Below are positions 54,834-64,000 of a stretch of DNA of 64,000 nt, piece after piece. Every line of letters begins with the position of its first letter. The first letter of the stretch is position 1. The notes under the pieces were generated by a model. That model saw only the letters and a program-made list of their open reading frames with translations. It was not told the DNA's origin and did no database searches. This DNA comes from Klebsiella grimontii. GTDB taxonomy: Bacteria; Pseudomonadota; Gammaproteobacteria; Enterobacterales; Enterobacteriaceae. The stretch covers positions 434,001 through 498,000 of the forward strand of contig NZ_FZTC01000022.1 of assembly GCF_900200035.1 (NCBI RefSeq), in the 5' to 3' direction. A program made the translations under genes and the position numbers.

Positions 54834-54851
54834 TGTTTAGTAAATTAAACA
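54834..54851. promoter_or_regulatory. NadR box of nadB
   Basis: TGTTTA-N6-TAAACA is a perfect match to the NadR operator and lies 6 bases upstream of the nadB start codon, where bound NadR would block expression when NAD is plentiful. Confidence 0.9.
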
Positions 54852-54857
54852 AAGGCT

Positions 54858-56477
54858 ATGAAAACAACTTCCGATTCCTCCTGTGATGTGCTGATTATTG
54901 GCAGCGGCGCTGCCGGATTATCCCTTGCCTTACGCCTGGCGGAGCGCTGCACGGTCACGGTTCTCAGCAAAGGCCCTATCAGTGAAGGTTCTACTTTTTA
55001 CGCGCAGGGCGGAATTGCCGCCGTGTTTGATGAAACCGACAGCGTGGAATCCCACATCGAGGATACGTTGATTGCCGGGGCGGGTCTTTGCGATCGCCAT
55101 GCGGTGTCGTTTGTGGCGAGCAACGCCAAACCCTGCGTTCAGTGGCTGATCGATCAGGGCGTCTTGTTCGATACCCAGGTACAGGCGAACGGTGAGGAGA
55201 GCTACCATCTGACCCGCGAGGGGGGGCACAGTCACCGCAGAATCCTCCATGCCGCCGATGCGACCGGTAAAGCCGTTGAAACCACCCTGGTGAGCCAGGC
55301 GCTGGCCCACCCCAACATCCGCGTGCTGGAGCGCAGCAACGCCGTTGACCTGATTATCTCCGATAAAATCGGCCTGCCCGGTACGCGCCGGGTGGTGGGC
55401 GCGTGGATCTGGAATCGTAATAAAGAAGCGGTTGAAACCTGTAGCGCAAAAGCCGTAGTGCTGGCAACCGGCGGCGCGGCGAAAGTTTACCAGTATACGA
55501 CGAATCCTGACGTCTCTTCCGGCGATGGTATCGCGATGGCCTGGCGTGCCGGCTGTCGGGTCGCCAATCTCGAATTTAATCAGTTTCACCCAACCGCGCT
55601 GTACCATCCGCAAGCGCGCAACTTCCTGTTAACGGAAGCGCTGCGCGGCGAGGGCGCCCTGTTGAAACGCCCGGACGGCACGCGGTTTATGCCGGAGTTT
55701 GACGAGCGCGGCGAGCTGGCCCCGCGCGATATCGTCGCCAGAGCCATCGATCATGAGATGAAACGCCTGGGCGCTGACTGCATGTATCTTGATATCAGCC
55801 ATAAACCCGCAGAATTTATTCGCCACCACTTCCCGATGATCTACGAGAAGCTTCTGGGGCTTGGCATCGATCTGACGAAAGAGCCGGTGCCCGTCGTTCC
55901 CGCAGCGCACTACACCTGCGGTGGCGTCATGGTTGATGATAACGGGCGTACAGACGTCGACGGACTGTATGCCATCGGCGAAGTGAGCTATACCGGATTA
56001 CACGGCGCGAACCGCATGGCGTCAAACTCGCTGCTTGAGTGCCTTGTCTACGGATGGTCCGCCGCCGAGGATATTGTTAAGCGCATGCCTTTCGCGCAGG
56101 CGGTCAACGAACTGCCATCGTGGGACGAAAGTCAGGTCGAAATACCGGATGAACTGGTCGTGATTCAGCATAACTGGCATGAGTTGCGCTTGCTGATGTG
56201 GGACTATGTCGGCATCGTGCGCACCACCCGCCGCCTCGAGCGCGCCCTGCGCCGCATTAATATGCTGCAGCAGGAGCTGGACGAATACTACGCCCGCTTT
56301 CGCGTCTCCAATAATTTACTGGAGCTGCGTAACCTGGTACAGGTTGCCGAGCTGATTGTGCGCTGCGCCATGCTACGTAAAGAGAGCCGAGGGCTGCACT
56401 ATACGCTCGACTATCCGGAACAGCTGCCGGATAGCGGGCCATCTGTGCTCTCGCCGCTGGCTCACATAAAAAGATAA
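54858..56477 (+). CDS. nadB: L-aspartate oxidase
   Basis: FAD enzyme that oxidises aspartate to iminoaspartate, the first step of NAD synthesis. The 539-residue protein has the dinucleotide motif [13 protein letters not shown], the succinate dehydrogenase-like segments [13 protein letters not shown] and [10 protein letters not shown], and TCGGV-type [12 protein letters not shown] NadR box precedes it. Its 3' end overlaps the convergent trmN6 by 16 bases. Confidence 0.98.
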   Translation: MKTTSDSSCDVLIIGSGAAGLSLALRLAERCTVTVLSKGPISEGSTFYAQGGIAAVFDETDSVESHIEDTLIAGAGLCDRHAVSFVASNAKPCVQWLIDQGVLFDTQVQANGEESYHLTREGGHSHRRILHAADATGKAVETTLVSQALAHPNIRVLERSNAVDLIISDKIGLPGTRRVVGAWIWNRNKEAVETCSAKAVVLATGGAAKVYQYTTNPDVSSGDGIAMAWRAGCRVANLEFNQFHPTALYHPQARNFLLTEALRGEGALLKRPDGTRFMPEFDERGELAPRDIVARAIDHEMKRLGADCMYLDISHKPAEFIRHHFPMIYEKLLGLGIDLTKEPVPVVPAAHYTCGGVMVDDNGRTDVDGLYAIGEVSYTGLHGANRMASNSLLECLVYGWSAAEDIVKRMPFAQAVNELPSWDESQVEIPDELVVIQHNWHELRLLMWDYVGIVRTTRRLERALRRINMLQQELDEYYARFRVSNNLLELRNLVQVAELIVRCAMLRKESRGLHYTLDYPEQLPDSGPSVLSPLAHIKR

Positions 56478-57202
56478 AAATCCTGGGTCAAAGCGGTAAA
56501 ACCTTCGGAATACTGCTGCTCCGGCCCACGGATAATCAACCTGTCGCTAAAGCACTCGTCTCCAGGCGTTGGAGAAAAAGCCAACAGAACCCGATGCGGC
56601 GGACGCATTTCCGTTTCCGCAACATCGGTACGCAGACGCAGATGCCAGCCCATATTCTGCGCCCGTTGCACAAAGGCGTTTCCAATGTCGACCGGAAGCA
56701 CGACGCAGAAAAATCCCTCCTCCGTAATCAGCTCGGCGGCGCAGGTTAATAATGTCGCATGATCGAGTGAGGAAGTATAACGAGCCTGCTCGCGCTGCGA
56801 GGTTGCGCAAGGCACGCCGTCGGCAAAAAAGGGCGGATTGCTGACAATCAGCTCGTAGCGCCGGGTTTGCGGCGGCTGCCATTGCTGAATATCCGCCTGA
56901 TGAATCTGCAGACGCCCGGCCCATGGAGAATCCGCAGCGTTTTCTTGCGCCTGCGCTGCCGCCTCTTCATCCAGCTCCACAGCATCTACGATAACCGTCT
57001 CCCCGGTTCGCTGCGCGAGCATCAGCGCTAACAGACCGCTGCCGGCGCCGATATCCAGCACGCGTTTAACCTGGGCGATCGGCGCCCATGCGCCAAGTAA
57101 AATACCGTCGGTACCCACTTTCATCGCGCATCGGTCGTGGGCGACAAAAAACTGCTTAAACGTAAAACCATTGCGCGGCAGCGCAAACTTCGACTGGGAC
57201 AT
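56462..57202 (-). CDS. trmN6: tRNA1(Val) adenine-37-N6 methyltransferase
   Basis: SAM-dependent enzyme that methylates A37 of tRNA-Val (E. coli YfiC). ATG 57200-57202 gives 246 residues ([18 protein letters not shown]); the frame extends upstream without support. Motif I is [15 protein letters not shown] and the catalytic motif IV is NPPF in [11 protein letters not shown]. It is convergent with nadB and divergent from srmB. Confidence 0.95.
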   Translation of the reverse strand: MSQSKFALPRNGFTFKQFFVAHDRCAMKVGTDGILLGAWAPIAQVKRVLDIGAGSGLLALMLAQRTGETVIVDAVELDEEAAAQAQENAADSPWAGRLQIHQADIQQWQPPQTRRYELIVSNPPFFADGVPCATSQREQARYTSSLDHATLLTCAAELITEEGFFCVVLPVDIGNAFVQRAQNMGWHLRLRTDVAETEMRPPHRVLLAFSPTPGDECFSDRLIIRGPEQQYSEGFTALTQDFYLFM

Positions 57203-57334
57203 CCTCGATAACCTTGCGGGCAAAAAACTTCTGAGCTTAAGGCTATGCACAATACCGGAGAACAGATAGCCTTACAAACAGATGAACATTGCGTCCGTAA
57301 CGTCTATAATCGGCGGTCCACTCAGAGGTAGATC

Positions 57335-58666
57335 ATGACTGTAACGACTTTTTCCGAACTTGAACTCGACGAAAACCTGCTGGACGCACTCCAGGATAAA
57401 GGTTTCACACGCCCGACAGCCATTCAGGCCGCCGCTATTCCGCCTGCGCTTGATGGCCGTGATATTCTCGGTTCAGCCCCGACCGGCACCGGTAAAACGG
57501 CGGCGTATCTCCTGCCAGCGTTGCAGCATCTGCTCGATTTTCCGCGCAAGAAGTCTGGTCCGCCGCGCATCCTTATCCTGACCCCCACTCGCGAACTGGC
57601 GATGCAGGTTGCCGACCATGCGCGTGAACTGGCAAAACATACTCATCTGGATATCGCCACGATCACCGGCGGTGTCGCCTATATGAACCATGCCGAAGTG
57701 TTCAGCGAGAACCAGGACATCGTGGTCGCCACGACCGGTCGCCTGCTGCAATATATTAAAGAAGAAAACTTTGATTGCCGCGCCGTTGAAACGCTGATCC
57801 TTGATGAAGCTGACCGCATGCTGGACATGGGCTTCGCGCAGGATATCGAACATATCGCCGGTGAAACCCGCTGGCGTAAGCAGACCATGCTGTTCTCCGC
57901 CACCCTCGAAGGCGACGCCATTAAGGATTTTGCCGAGCGTCTGCTGGAAGAGCCGGCGGAAGTTTCGGCGACCCCATCCACTCGCGAACGTAAAAAGATC
58001 CATCAGTGGTATTACCGCGCGGATGACATCAAGCATAAAACCGCCCTCCTCGTGCATCTTCTGAAGCAGCCGGAAGCGACGCGTTCTATCGTCTTCGTAC
58101 GCAAGCGCGAGCGCGTGCATGAACTGGCGGGCTGGCTGCGTGAAGCGGGTATCAATACCTGCTGGCTGGAAGGCGAGATGGTGCAGGCGAAACGTAATGA
58201 AGCGATTAGCCGTCTCACCGATGGCCGTATTAATGTATTAATCGCTACCGACATTGCCGCCCGCGGTATCGATATCGCGGACGTGAGTCACGTATTCAAT
58301 TTCGACTTGCCGCGCACGGCGGATATCTACCTGCACCGTATCGGTCGTACCGGGCGCGCGGGTAAAAAAGGAACCGCCATTTCTCTGGTTGAAGCCCACG
58401 ACCACCTGCTGCTGGGTAAAATTGGCCGCTATATTGAAGAGCCGTTAAAAGCTCGCGTTATCGATGAACTGCGTCCGACCACCCGAGCGCCCAGCGAGAA
58501 GCAAACCGGTAAACCCTCCAAGAAGGTTTTAGCGAAGCGAGCAGAGAAGAAAGAGAAAGAAAAAGAGAAGCCGCGCGTCAAAAAACGCCACCGCGATACC
58601 AAAAATATTGGCAAGCGTCGTAAACCAAGCGCAGCGGATACACCGCAGCAGTCAAACGAAGAGTAA
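57335..58666 (+). CDS. srmB: ATP-dependent RNA helicase SrmB
   Basis: DEAD-box helicase aiding early assembly of the 50S ribosomal subunit. The 443-residue protein has the Q motif, Walker A APTGTGKT (residues 48-55), LILDEADRMLDMG, SAT and HRIGRTGR. The C-terminal tail beyond about residue 385 is lysine/arginine-rich (KRAEKKEKEKEKPRVKKRHR) and likely binds RNA. Confidence 0.97.
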   Translation: MTVTTFSELELDENLLDALQDKGFTRPTAIQAAAIPPALDGRDILGSAPTGTGKTAAYLLPALQHLLDFPRKKSGPPRILILTPTRELAMQVADHARELAKHTHLDIATITGGVAYMNHAEVFSENQDIVVATTGRLLQYIKEENFDCRAVETLILDEADRMLDMGFAQDIEHIAGETRWRKQTMLFSATLEGDAIKDFAERLLEEPAEVSATPSTRERKKIHQWYYRADDIKHKTALLVHLLKQPEATRSIVFVRKRERVHELAGWLREAGINTCWLEGEMVQAKRNEAISRLTDGRINVLIATDIAARGIDIADVSHVFNFDLPRTADIYLHRIGRTGRAGKKGTAISLVEAHDHLLLGKIGRYIEEPLKARVIDELRPTTRAPSEKQTGKPSKKVLAKRAEKKEKEKEKPRVKKRHRDTKNIGKRRKPSAADTPQQSNEE

Positions 58667-58694
58667 AAAAACGCCGGGATATCCCGGCGTTTTT
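58666..58694. terminator. Bidirectional terminator of srmB and grcA
   Basis: ACGCCGGGAT and ATCCCGGCGT form a perfect inverted repeat flanked by an A-run on the left and T-run on the right, between convergent srmB and grcA. Confidence 0.92.
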
Positions 58695-58710
58695 ATATCA
58701 AAACTTAAAC

Positions 58711-59094
58711 TTACAGGCTTTCGGTAAAAGTACGGGCGATAACGTCGCGCTGCTGTTCCGGAGTCAGTGAGTTAAAACGTACCGCATAGCCAGACACGCG
58801 AATGGTCAGCTGCGGGTATTTTTCCGGATGTTCAACCGCATCCAGCAGAGTTTCGCGACGCAGAACGTTAACGTTCAGGTGCTGGCCGCCTTCAACGCGG
58901 ACTTCAGGTTTCACGTCTACCGGAATTTCACGGTATTCGATCTCGCCCAGATTGCTCACCGCAACCACGTCATCTTCAGCAAAACCGGCCTTTGCGCACA
59001 GGCAGCGGGCTTCGCCTTTTTCGCTATCCAGCAGCCAGAAAGAGTTCAGCAGGTCGTCGTTTGCAGCTTTAGTAATTTGGATACCAGTAATCAT
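58711..59094 (-). CDS. grcA: Autonomous glycyl radical cofactor GrcA
   Basis: Small spare part for pyruvate formate-lyase: it replaces the oxygen-damaged C-terminal glycyl radical domain. The 127-residue protein ends with the glycyl radical motif [13 protein letters not shown], radical Gly102. Two FNR-type sites upstream indicate anaerobic induction as in E. coli yfiD. Confidence 0.97.
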   Translation of the reverse strand: MITGIQITKAANDDLLNSFWLLDSEKGEARCLCAKAGFAEDDVVAVSNLGEIEYREIPVDVKPEVRVEGGQHLNVNVLRRETLLDAVEHPEKYPQLTIRVSGYAVRFNSLTPEQQRDVIARTFTESL

Positions 59095-59199
59095 TTTTTG
59101 CCTCCCAGGCAGGGTTTGTTCGATTATTGGCCTTCGCGGCCAATTGGTAAAACCATTGTTCTATGAGTGTATATATATCAGCCGGGCACCCGGCATTCT

Positions 59200-59213
59200 T
59201 TGATTTAAATCAA
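59200..59213. promoter_or_regulatory. FNR site 1 of grcA
   Basis: TTGATTTAAATCAA is a perfect FNR palindrome (TTGAT-N4-ATCAA). If it acts at -40.5, the grcA start of transcription would fall near 59166, just downstream of an AT-rich TATATA-type -10 region. Confidence 0.88.
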
Positions 59214-59252
59214 CAAAAACCACATCACAAAAGTGGTCATAGCTGGATATTA

Positions 59253-59266
59253 TTGTTTTACATCAA
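59253..59266. promoter_or_regulatory. FNR site 2 of grcA
   Basis: TTGTTTTACATCAA differs from the FNR consensus by one base. Its centre is exactly 53 bases from site 1, matching the -40.5/-93.5 arrangement known for E. coli yfiD, where the distal site limits activation. Confidence 0.75.
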
Positions 59267-59405
59267 GTTACGCCGTGTCGGAAACCAAATAAATTTGTAA
59301 ATTTTCAATTTTTTTTGCATGAAAAACGGCAATCGCGCGGAGCAAATTTTGTGATGTTGAAAGATGCAGTTAAGCTATGGCGATGACACTTTGCAGGAGA
59401 GCAAA

Positions 59406-60095
59406 ATGACCACCCCATTAACCTGGCATGACGTGCTGGCAGAAGAGAAGCAGCAACCCTGGTTTGTTAATACCCTGAAAACCGTAGCTGAAGAACGCCA
59501 ATCGGGAATCACCATCTATCCCCCGCAAAAAGATGTCTTTAACGCGTTTCGTTATACGGAGTTAAGCGACGTCAAAGTGGTGATCCTCGGCCAGGATCCT
59601 TATCACGGACCCGGGCAGGCGCACGGCCTGGCCTTCTCGGTTCTGCCAGGAATTCAGATACCGCCGTCGCTGCTGAATATGTACAAGGAGCTGGAAGGGA
59701 CGATACCGGGCTTTCAGCGCCCGACTCACGGTTATCTCGAAAGCTGGGCGCGTCAGGGTGTTTTGCTGCTCAATACCGTATTAACGGTTCGTGCCGGGCA
59801 GGCGCACTCGCACGCCAGCCTCGGATGGGAGACCTTTACCGATAAAGTGATTTCATTGATTAACCAGCATCGGGAAGGCGTGGTATTTCTGCTATGGGGT
59901 TCGCATGCGCAGAAGAAAGGCGCGATAATCGATCGCCAGCGCCACTGCGTGCTCAAAGCGCCGCACCCGTCGCCGCTCTCCGCCCACCGCGGGTTCTTTG
60001 GCAGTAATCATTTCGTGCAGGCGAATCAGTGGCTGGCCGAACGCGGCGAAGCGCCGATTGACTGGGTACCCCGGCTGCCGGCTGAAAGCGAATAG
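59406..60095 (+). CDS. ung: Uracil-DNA glycosylase
   Basis: Removes uracil from DNA to start base-excision repair. ATG 59406 gives 229 residues ([11 protein letters not shown]) with AGGAG eight bases upstream. Catalytic Asp64 lies in [16 protein letters not shown] and the minor-groove loop is [13 protein letters not shown]. It is divergent from grcA across a 311-base region that holds the FNR sites. Confidence 0.98.
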   Translation: MTTPLTWHDVLAEEKQQPWFVNTLKTVAEERQSGITIYPPQKDVFNAFRYTELSDVKVVILGQDPYHGPGQAHGLAFSVLPGIQIPPSLLNMYKELEGTIPGFQRPTHGYLESWARQGVLLLNTVLTVRAGQAHSHASLGWETFTDKVISLINQHREGVVFLLWGSHAQKKGAIIDRQRHCVLKAPHPSPLSAHRGFFGSNHFVQANQWLAERGEAPIDWVPRLPAESE

Positions 60096-60106
60096 CTCTG
60101 AAAATG

Positions 60107-60133
60107 AAAATGCCAGCATTACGCTGGCATTTT
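60107..60133. terminator. Terminator between ung and yfiF
   Basis: AAAATGCCAGC (60107-60117) pairs with GCTGGCATTTT (60123-60133). The A and T runs support termination for both convergent genes. Confidence 0.88.
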
Positions 60134-60150
60134 GACGCTGAGACAAGGTG

Positions 60151-61224
60151 TTACGCCTTGTTCTGACGCCACCATTCAGCCAGCAGCACGCCGGTGGCTA
60201 CGGACACGTTCAGGCTTTCAACGTTACCGGTGCCTTCAATCGCGATGTTCAGATCGGCGCTGGAAATAGCGGCGTCGGAAAGACCGTCACTCTCCTGGCC
60301 TAACACCAGCACCATTTTCTTCGGCAGCTCGGCTTTAAACAGCGGAGTCCCGTTATGGCTGGAAGTAGAAACAATCGCGTAGCCCGCTTTACGGAAGCGC
60401 TCAAGCGTATCAATAAAGCTGTCGCCCGTAATCGGTTCAACGTGTTCCGCGCCGCCTTCCGCAGTACGAATCGCGGCGCCGGATTCCATAACGCCAGCAT
60501 CCTGCACCACCACGCCCCTGACGCCAAAGTGCGCGCAGCTGCGCATAATCGCGCCGAGGTTATGCGGGTTACCGACATCTTCCAGCGCCAGAACACAATC
60601 TTCAGCATCGGCTTTAGCTACCCACTGCTCAACGGAAGTGCCATGGCGCTTTTTAATCAGGAAGCAAACCCCGCCATGGTGTTCAGTGCCGGACGCTTTC
60701 GCCAGCTCGGCTTCATCAACCACGTGATAGGCTTTACGATTCGCCGCCATCCAGCGCAGCGCTTCTTTGAAGCGCGGGGTCACGCTCTGGATAAACCAGG
60801 CGCGTACAATGGCGTCCGGACGGCTCTGGAAGAGCGCCTGGCAAGCGTTTTCACCATAGACGCGGGTTTCTTCCGCGCGCTGGCGACGCAGCACTTCAGG
60901 ATCGATAAAGCTTTTTCCGCTGATCCCGCCGTGATCCGCTTTTACCGGCGCCTCATCACCCGGCGCACGGGATACGGTACGCCACGGAGAGGAACTCTCA
61001 CCGCCAAAGCCTTCACGCTTGCGATCGTCACGTTTACGATCGCCACCGCGGCTCTCTTTTTCATCGCGCGCAGGGCGGTTACGACCGTCAACACGAGACT
61101 TTCCTGGACGTCCCCCGCCCTTCCCGGTACGCGGGTTATGGGTACGTCGGTCAGAATCATCATCACTGCGGACATACATCACTTTGACCTTGCCGCTTTT
61201 ATTTTTCAGTTCGTCGTCGCTCAT
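60151..61224 (-). CDS. yfiF: SpoU-family tRNA/rRNA methyltransferase YfiF
   Basis: Putative SAM-dependent 2'-O-methyltransferase of 357 residues; substrate not established. The first 110 residues are low-complexity and rich in Arg, Gly, Asp and Lys ([13 protein letters not shown]), likely disordered and RNA-binding. A SpoU substrate-binding domain and the knotted catalytic domain follow, with [25 protein letters not shown] and [12 protein letters not shown]. It is somewhat longer than E. coli YfiF through the N-terminal tract. Confidence 0.92.
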   Translation of the reverse strand: MSDDELKNKSGKVKVMYVRSDDDSDRRTHNPRTGKGGGRPGKSRVDGRNRPARDEKESRGGDRKRDDRKREGFGGESSSPWRTVSRAPGDEAPVKADHGGISGKSFIDPEVLRRQRAEETRVYGENACQALFQSRPDAIVRAWFIQSVTPRFKEALRWMAANRKAYHVVDEAELAKASGTEHHGGVCFLIKKRHGTSVEQWVAKADAEDCVLALEDVGNPHNLGAIMRSCAHFGVRGVVVQDAGVMESGAAIRTAEGGAEHVEPITGDSFIDTLERFRKAGYAIVSTSSHNGTPLFKAELPKKMVLVLGQESDGLSDAAISSADLNIAIEGTGNVESLNVSVATGVLLAEWWRQNKA

Positions 61225-61427
61225 TCATTTTCTCCACCTGCGCTGCGCGAAGCGCGCAGATTACCCGATGTGTCATCACTTAGCCATTATTTCATTTAAA
61301 AGCCTGAGTCTATCGTATTCATTGAATAAAACTCATTGTCCTTTATTAGCTGTGCATCGATAATATGTAACATTACAGAAACAAATCGGCCACGTGCCGC
61401 GCTGCAACCCATAACCAGAGGTTAGTT

Positions 61428-61853
61428 ATGAATACCGTTTGTGCCAGTTGTCAGGCTCTGAACCGCATCCCCGACGATCGTAGCGCCGATGGCGCGAAAT
61501 GCGGGCGCTGCGGTCACGATCTTTTTGATGGCGATGTGATCAACGCGACCGGGGCAACGCTGGATAAACTGCTGAAGGACGATCTGCCCGTTGTTGTTGA
61601 TTTCTGGGCGCCGTGGTGCGGCCCCTGCCGTAACTTTGCGCCAATCTTTGAAGATGTGGCTGAAGAACGCAGCGGTGAAATGCGTTTCGTGAAAGTGAAT
61701 ACCGAGATGGAACGCGAACTGAGCGCTCGCTTTCGCATTCGCAGCATCCCGACCATTATGATGTTTAAAAATGGCGAAGTCATCGACATGCTGAATGGCG
61801 CCGTCCCCAAAGCGCCTTTCGATAGCTGGCTAAATGAAGCAGGCCAGCAGTAA
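61428..61853 (+). CDS. trxC: Thioredoxin 2
   Basis: Zinc-containing cytoplasmic thioredoxin, OxyR-induced in E. coli. The 141-residue protein has two zinc-binding CxxC pairs (Cys5/8 and Cys25/28) before the thioredoxin fold and active site WCGPC (Cys64, Cys67). The C-terminus is slightly longer than in E. coli. A hairpin terminator follows. Confidence 0.97.
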   Translation: MNTVCASCQALNRIPDDRSADGAKCGRCGHDLFDGDVINATGATLDKLLKDDLPVVVDFWAPWCGPCRNFAPIFEDVAEERSGEMRFVKVNTEMERELSARFRIRSIPTIMMFKNGEVIDMLNGAVPKAPFDSWLNEAGQQ

Positions 61854-61859
61854 ACCTCA

Positions 61860-61884
61860 CGGGGCACCGCTTGTGCCCCGTTTT
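61860..61884 (+). terminator. trxC terminator
   Basis: CGGGGCAC pairs with GTGCCCCG around a CGCTT loop, followed by four T, seven bases after the trxC stop codon. Confidence 0.88.
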
Positions 61885-61922
61885 CACCTCTGCGACAATG
61901 GCGTTTTTTCTTAGCGATCCCC

Positions 61923-62621
61923 ATGACTGATAACGCCGTCCTCCGCCTTCGCGCCGAACGCCTCGCGCGCGCTACCCGGCCTTTTCTTGCTCGCGGCAAC
62001 CGCATCCACCGCTGCCAGCGCTGCTTGCTACCGTTGAAACAGTGCCTCTGCGCCACCCTCAACCCGGTTGCCGCTACCAGCCGTTTTTGCCTGGTCATGT
62101 TCGATACCGAGCCAATGAAGCCCAGCAATACCGGACGCCTGATTGCCGATATCCTGCCGGATACCGAAGCCTTTCAGTGGTCACGAACCGAACCACCGCA
62201 GGCGCTGCTGGATTTAGTCGCCGACCCGCAATATCAGCCGATGGTGGTTTTTCCTGCGTCTTATGCCGACGCAGAGCGTCAGGTTCTTGATTCCCCGCTC
62301 CCGGGTAAACCACCGCTGTTTATCATGCTTGATGGCACCTGGCCCGAAGCGCGAAAAATGTTCCGCAAAAGCCCCTGGCTTGACGCGCTGCCGATGATTT
62401 CCGTCGATCTGTCGCGCATCTCCGCTTATCACCTACGGGAAGCGCACGCAGAAGGTCAATACTGTACCGCCGAAGTCGCGATTGCGCTGCTGGATCTGGC
62501 GGGGGATAAAACCGCGGCCGCGGCTCTTGGCGATCACTTCAGCTTATTCAGAACGCGCTACCTGGCAGGAAAAACCCAGCATAAGGGCAGTATCACAGCA
62601 CAACTGATAGAAAACGTTTAA
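61923..62621 (+). CDS. tapT: tRNA-uridine aminocarboxypropyltransferase TapT
   Basis: DTW-domain enzyme that makes acp3U at position 47 of tRNAs using SAM (E. coli YfiP). The 232-residue protein has an N-terminal cysteine pair CQRCLLPLKQCLC, probably metal-binding, and the DTW core DGTWPEARKMFRKSPWL. It lies 35 bases upstream of patZ on the same strand, an arrangement kept in E. coli. Confidence 0.93.
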   Translation: MTDNAVLRLRAERLARATRPFLARGNRIHRCQRCLLPLKQCLCATLNPVAATSRFCLVMFDTEPMKPSNTGRLIADILPDTEAFQWSRTEPPQALLDLVADPQYQPMVVFPASYADAERQVLDSPLPGKPPLFIMLDGTWPEARKMFRKSPWLDALPMISVDLSRISAYHLREAHAEGQYCTAEVAIALLDLAGDKTAAAALGDHFSLFRTRYLAGKTQHKGSITAQLIENV

Positions 62622-62656
62622 AATCATTCGGTCACTGGGGATCAAAGGAGACCGGT

Positions 62657-64000
62657 ATGAGCCAACGAGGCCTGGAAGCATTGCTGCGGCCAAAGTCGAT
62701 CGCCGTTATTGGCGCGTCAATGAAACCACAGCGCGCCGGTTATCTGATGATGCGCAACCTGCTGGCTGGCGGGTTTAACGGCCCCGTCCTCCCCGTTACG
62801 CCAGCGTGGAAAGCGGTTCAGGGCGTACTGGCCTGGCCTGACGTCGATAGCCTGCCCTTCACGCCCGATCTCGCGGTGCTTTGCACCAACGCCCGCAGAA
62901 ACCTTGAGCTGCTGGAAGCGCTGGGGCAAAAAGGGTGCAAAACCTGCATCATTCTCTCTTCCATACCCGAACAGTATCCCGCTCTGCTGGAATGTGCCGC
63001 TCGCTATCAGATGCGGCTGCTCGGCCCGAACAGTCTTGGCCTGCTTGCGCCGTGGCAGGGTCTTAACGCCAGCTTTTCGCCGGTGCCTATACATCGCGGT
63101 AAACTGGCGTTTATTTCGCAATCGGCGGCGGTCTCCAATACTATCCTCGACTGGGCTCAGCAGCGTGAGATGGGTTTTTCTTACTTTATTGCGCTGGGCG
63201 ATAGCCTGGACATCGACGTTGATGACCTGCTTGATTTCCTCGCTCGCGACAGTAAAACCAGCGCGATTTTGCTCTATCTCGAACACCTCAGCGATGCCCG
63301 CCGCTTTGTCTCGGCGGCCCGTAGCGCATCGCGTAATAAGCCGATCCTGGTGATTAAAAGCGGACGCAGTCCGGCTGCGCAGAAGCTCCTGCACGTCAAC
63401 TCCGGCATGGATCCGGCGTGGGACGCCGCTATTCAGCGCGCAGGCTTATTGCGGGTACAGGATACGCACGAGCTGTTCTCTGCGGTCGAAACCCTCAGCC
63501 ACATGCGCCCGCTGCGCGGCGAGAAACTGATGATTATCAGCAACGGCGCCGCTCCGGCTGCGCTGGCGCTGGATGAGCTCTGGCTGCGCAACGGCAAACT
63601 CGCTGCTCTCAGCGAAGAGACCAGCAGCGCTCTCCGTCAGGCATTACCGGAAACTATCGCTATCGCCAACCCGCTGGATCTCCGCGATGACGCCAGCAGC
63701 GAGCATTACCTCAAAGCGCTGAACATATTGCTGGATAGCCATGACTACGATGCGCTACTGGTGATCCATTCCCCCAGCGCTGCCGCGCCGGGGACAGAGA
63801 GCGCGCTGGCGCTGATTGACGCTCTGAAGCGTCATCCGCGCGGCAAATACGTTACGGTTCTCACCAACTGGTGCGGTGAGTTCTCTTCACAAGAAGCGCG
63901 GCGTCTGTTTAGCGATGCGGGGCTGCCGACCTATCGAACGCCTGAGGGAACGATTACCGCTTTTATGCACATGGTGGAGTACCGGCGTAACCAGAAACAG
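62657..64000 (+). CDS. patZ: Protein lysine acetyltransferase PatZ, 3' end cut
   Basis: GNAT-type protein acetyltransferase (Pka/YfiQ) that acetylates and inactivates acetyl-CoA synthetase and other enzymes. The ATG at 62657 follows AAAGGAGA. The window holds 448 codons: an NDP-forming acyl-CoA synthetase-like region with a CoA-binding start (SIAVIGASMKPQRAGYLMM). The C-terminal acetyltransferase domain lies beyond the window; E. coli PatZ is about 886 residues. Confidence 0.95.
   Translation, partial: MSQRGLEALLRPKSIAVIGASMKPQRAGYLMMRNLLAGGFNGPVLPVTPAWKAVQGVLAWPDVDSLPFTPDLAVLCTNARRNLELLEALGQKGCKTCIILSSIPEQYPALLECAARYQMRLLGPNSLGLLAPWQGLNASFSPVPIHRGKLAFISQSAAVSNTILDWAQQREMGFSYFIALGDSLDIDVDDLLDFLARDSKTSAILLYLEHLSDARRFVSAARSASRNKPILVIKSGRSPAAQKLLHVNSGMDPAWDAAIQRAGLLRVQDTHELFSAVETLSHMRPLRGEKLMIISNGAAPAALALDELWLRNGKLAALSEETSSALRQALPETIAIANPLDLRDDASSEHYLKALNILLDSHDYDALLVIHSPSAAAPGTESALALIDALKRHPRGKYVTVLTNWCGEFSSQEARRLFSDAGLPTYRTPEGTITAFMHMVEYRRNQKQ

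Overview
This is a gene-dense, about 57% GC enterobacterial chromosome segment. Gene order and protein sequences match the E. coli pbpC-to-patZ interval closely (isc operon, suhB, csiE/hcaT, the yph locus, glyA-hmp, glnB-glrR-qseG-glrK-glmY, purL, mltF-tadA, rnc operon, lepB-lepA-rse-rpoE, nadB, srmB, grcA, ung, trxC). Several differences from E. coli point to a Klebsiella/Raoultella-type relative. I see no tRNA, rRNA, insertion sequence, prophage or CRISPR array. Both window edges cut genes: pbpC lacks its C-terminus at the left, and patZ lacks its C-terminus at the right.

Layout. 1-9.9 kb: envelope genes pbpC and yfhM (bacterial alpha-2-macroglobulin), then sseA, sseB and pepB. 10.0-15.8 kb: the Fe-S assembly operon iscRSUA-hscBA-fdx-iscX, with two abutting IscR operators upstream and a stable hairpin after iscR. 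15.9-20.6 kb: trmJ, suhB (boxA in its leader), a NicO-type nickel/cobalt permease with a DUF1007 partner, and csiE. 20.6-29.3 kb: hcaT without the hca catabolic genes, then a rearranged yph sugar locus (aldose epimerase, MFS sugar porter, YphG-type TPR protein, divergent ROK regulator, yphA). A 12-copy GGTTCA array sits between the yphG-like stop codon and the MFS gene. 29.4-36.4 kb: glyA and hmp divergent, glnB and the GlrK/QseG/GlrR signalling operon, and the GlmY small RNA with a sigma-54 promoter and three GlrR-type sites. 36.7-45.1 kb: purL, mltF, tadA, pgpC, an RpiR regulator and yfhL. 45.1-48.6 kb: rnc-era-recO-pdxJ-acpS with a leader inverted repeat matching the RNase III autoregulatory hairpin. 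48.8-54.5 kb: rpoE-rseABC-lepA-lepB with a sigma-E promoter. 54.9-64.0 kb: nadB (perfect NadR box), trmN6, srmB, grcA (two FNR sites), ung, yfiF, trxC, tapT, patZ.

Most of the window is conserved core genome whose functions are well established. The items most worth a second look are the GGTTCA microsatellite inside the yph-type operon, the replacement of the E. coli ABC importer and dehydrogenase by one MFS porter, and the metal-permease pair between suhB and csiE. I did not find a convincing undescribed multi-gene system. The conserved regulatory elements found by eye (IscR, NsrR, PurR, NadR, FNR, GlrR, sigma-54, sigma-E, boxA, rnc leader) are matches to motifs known from E. coli, not measurements in this organism.
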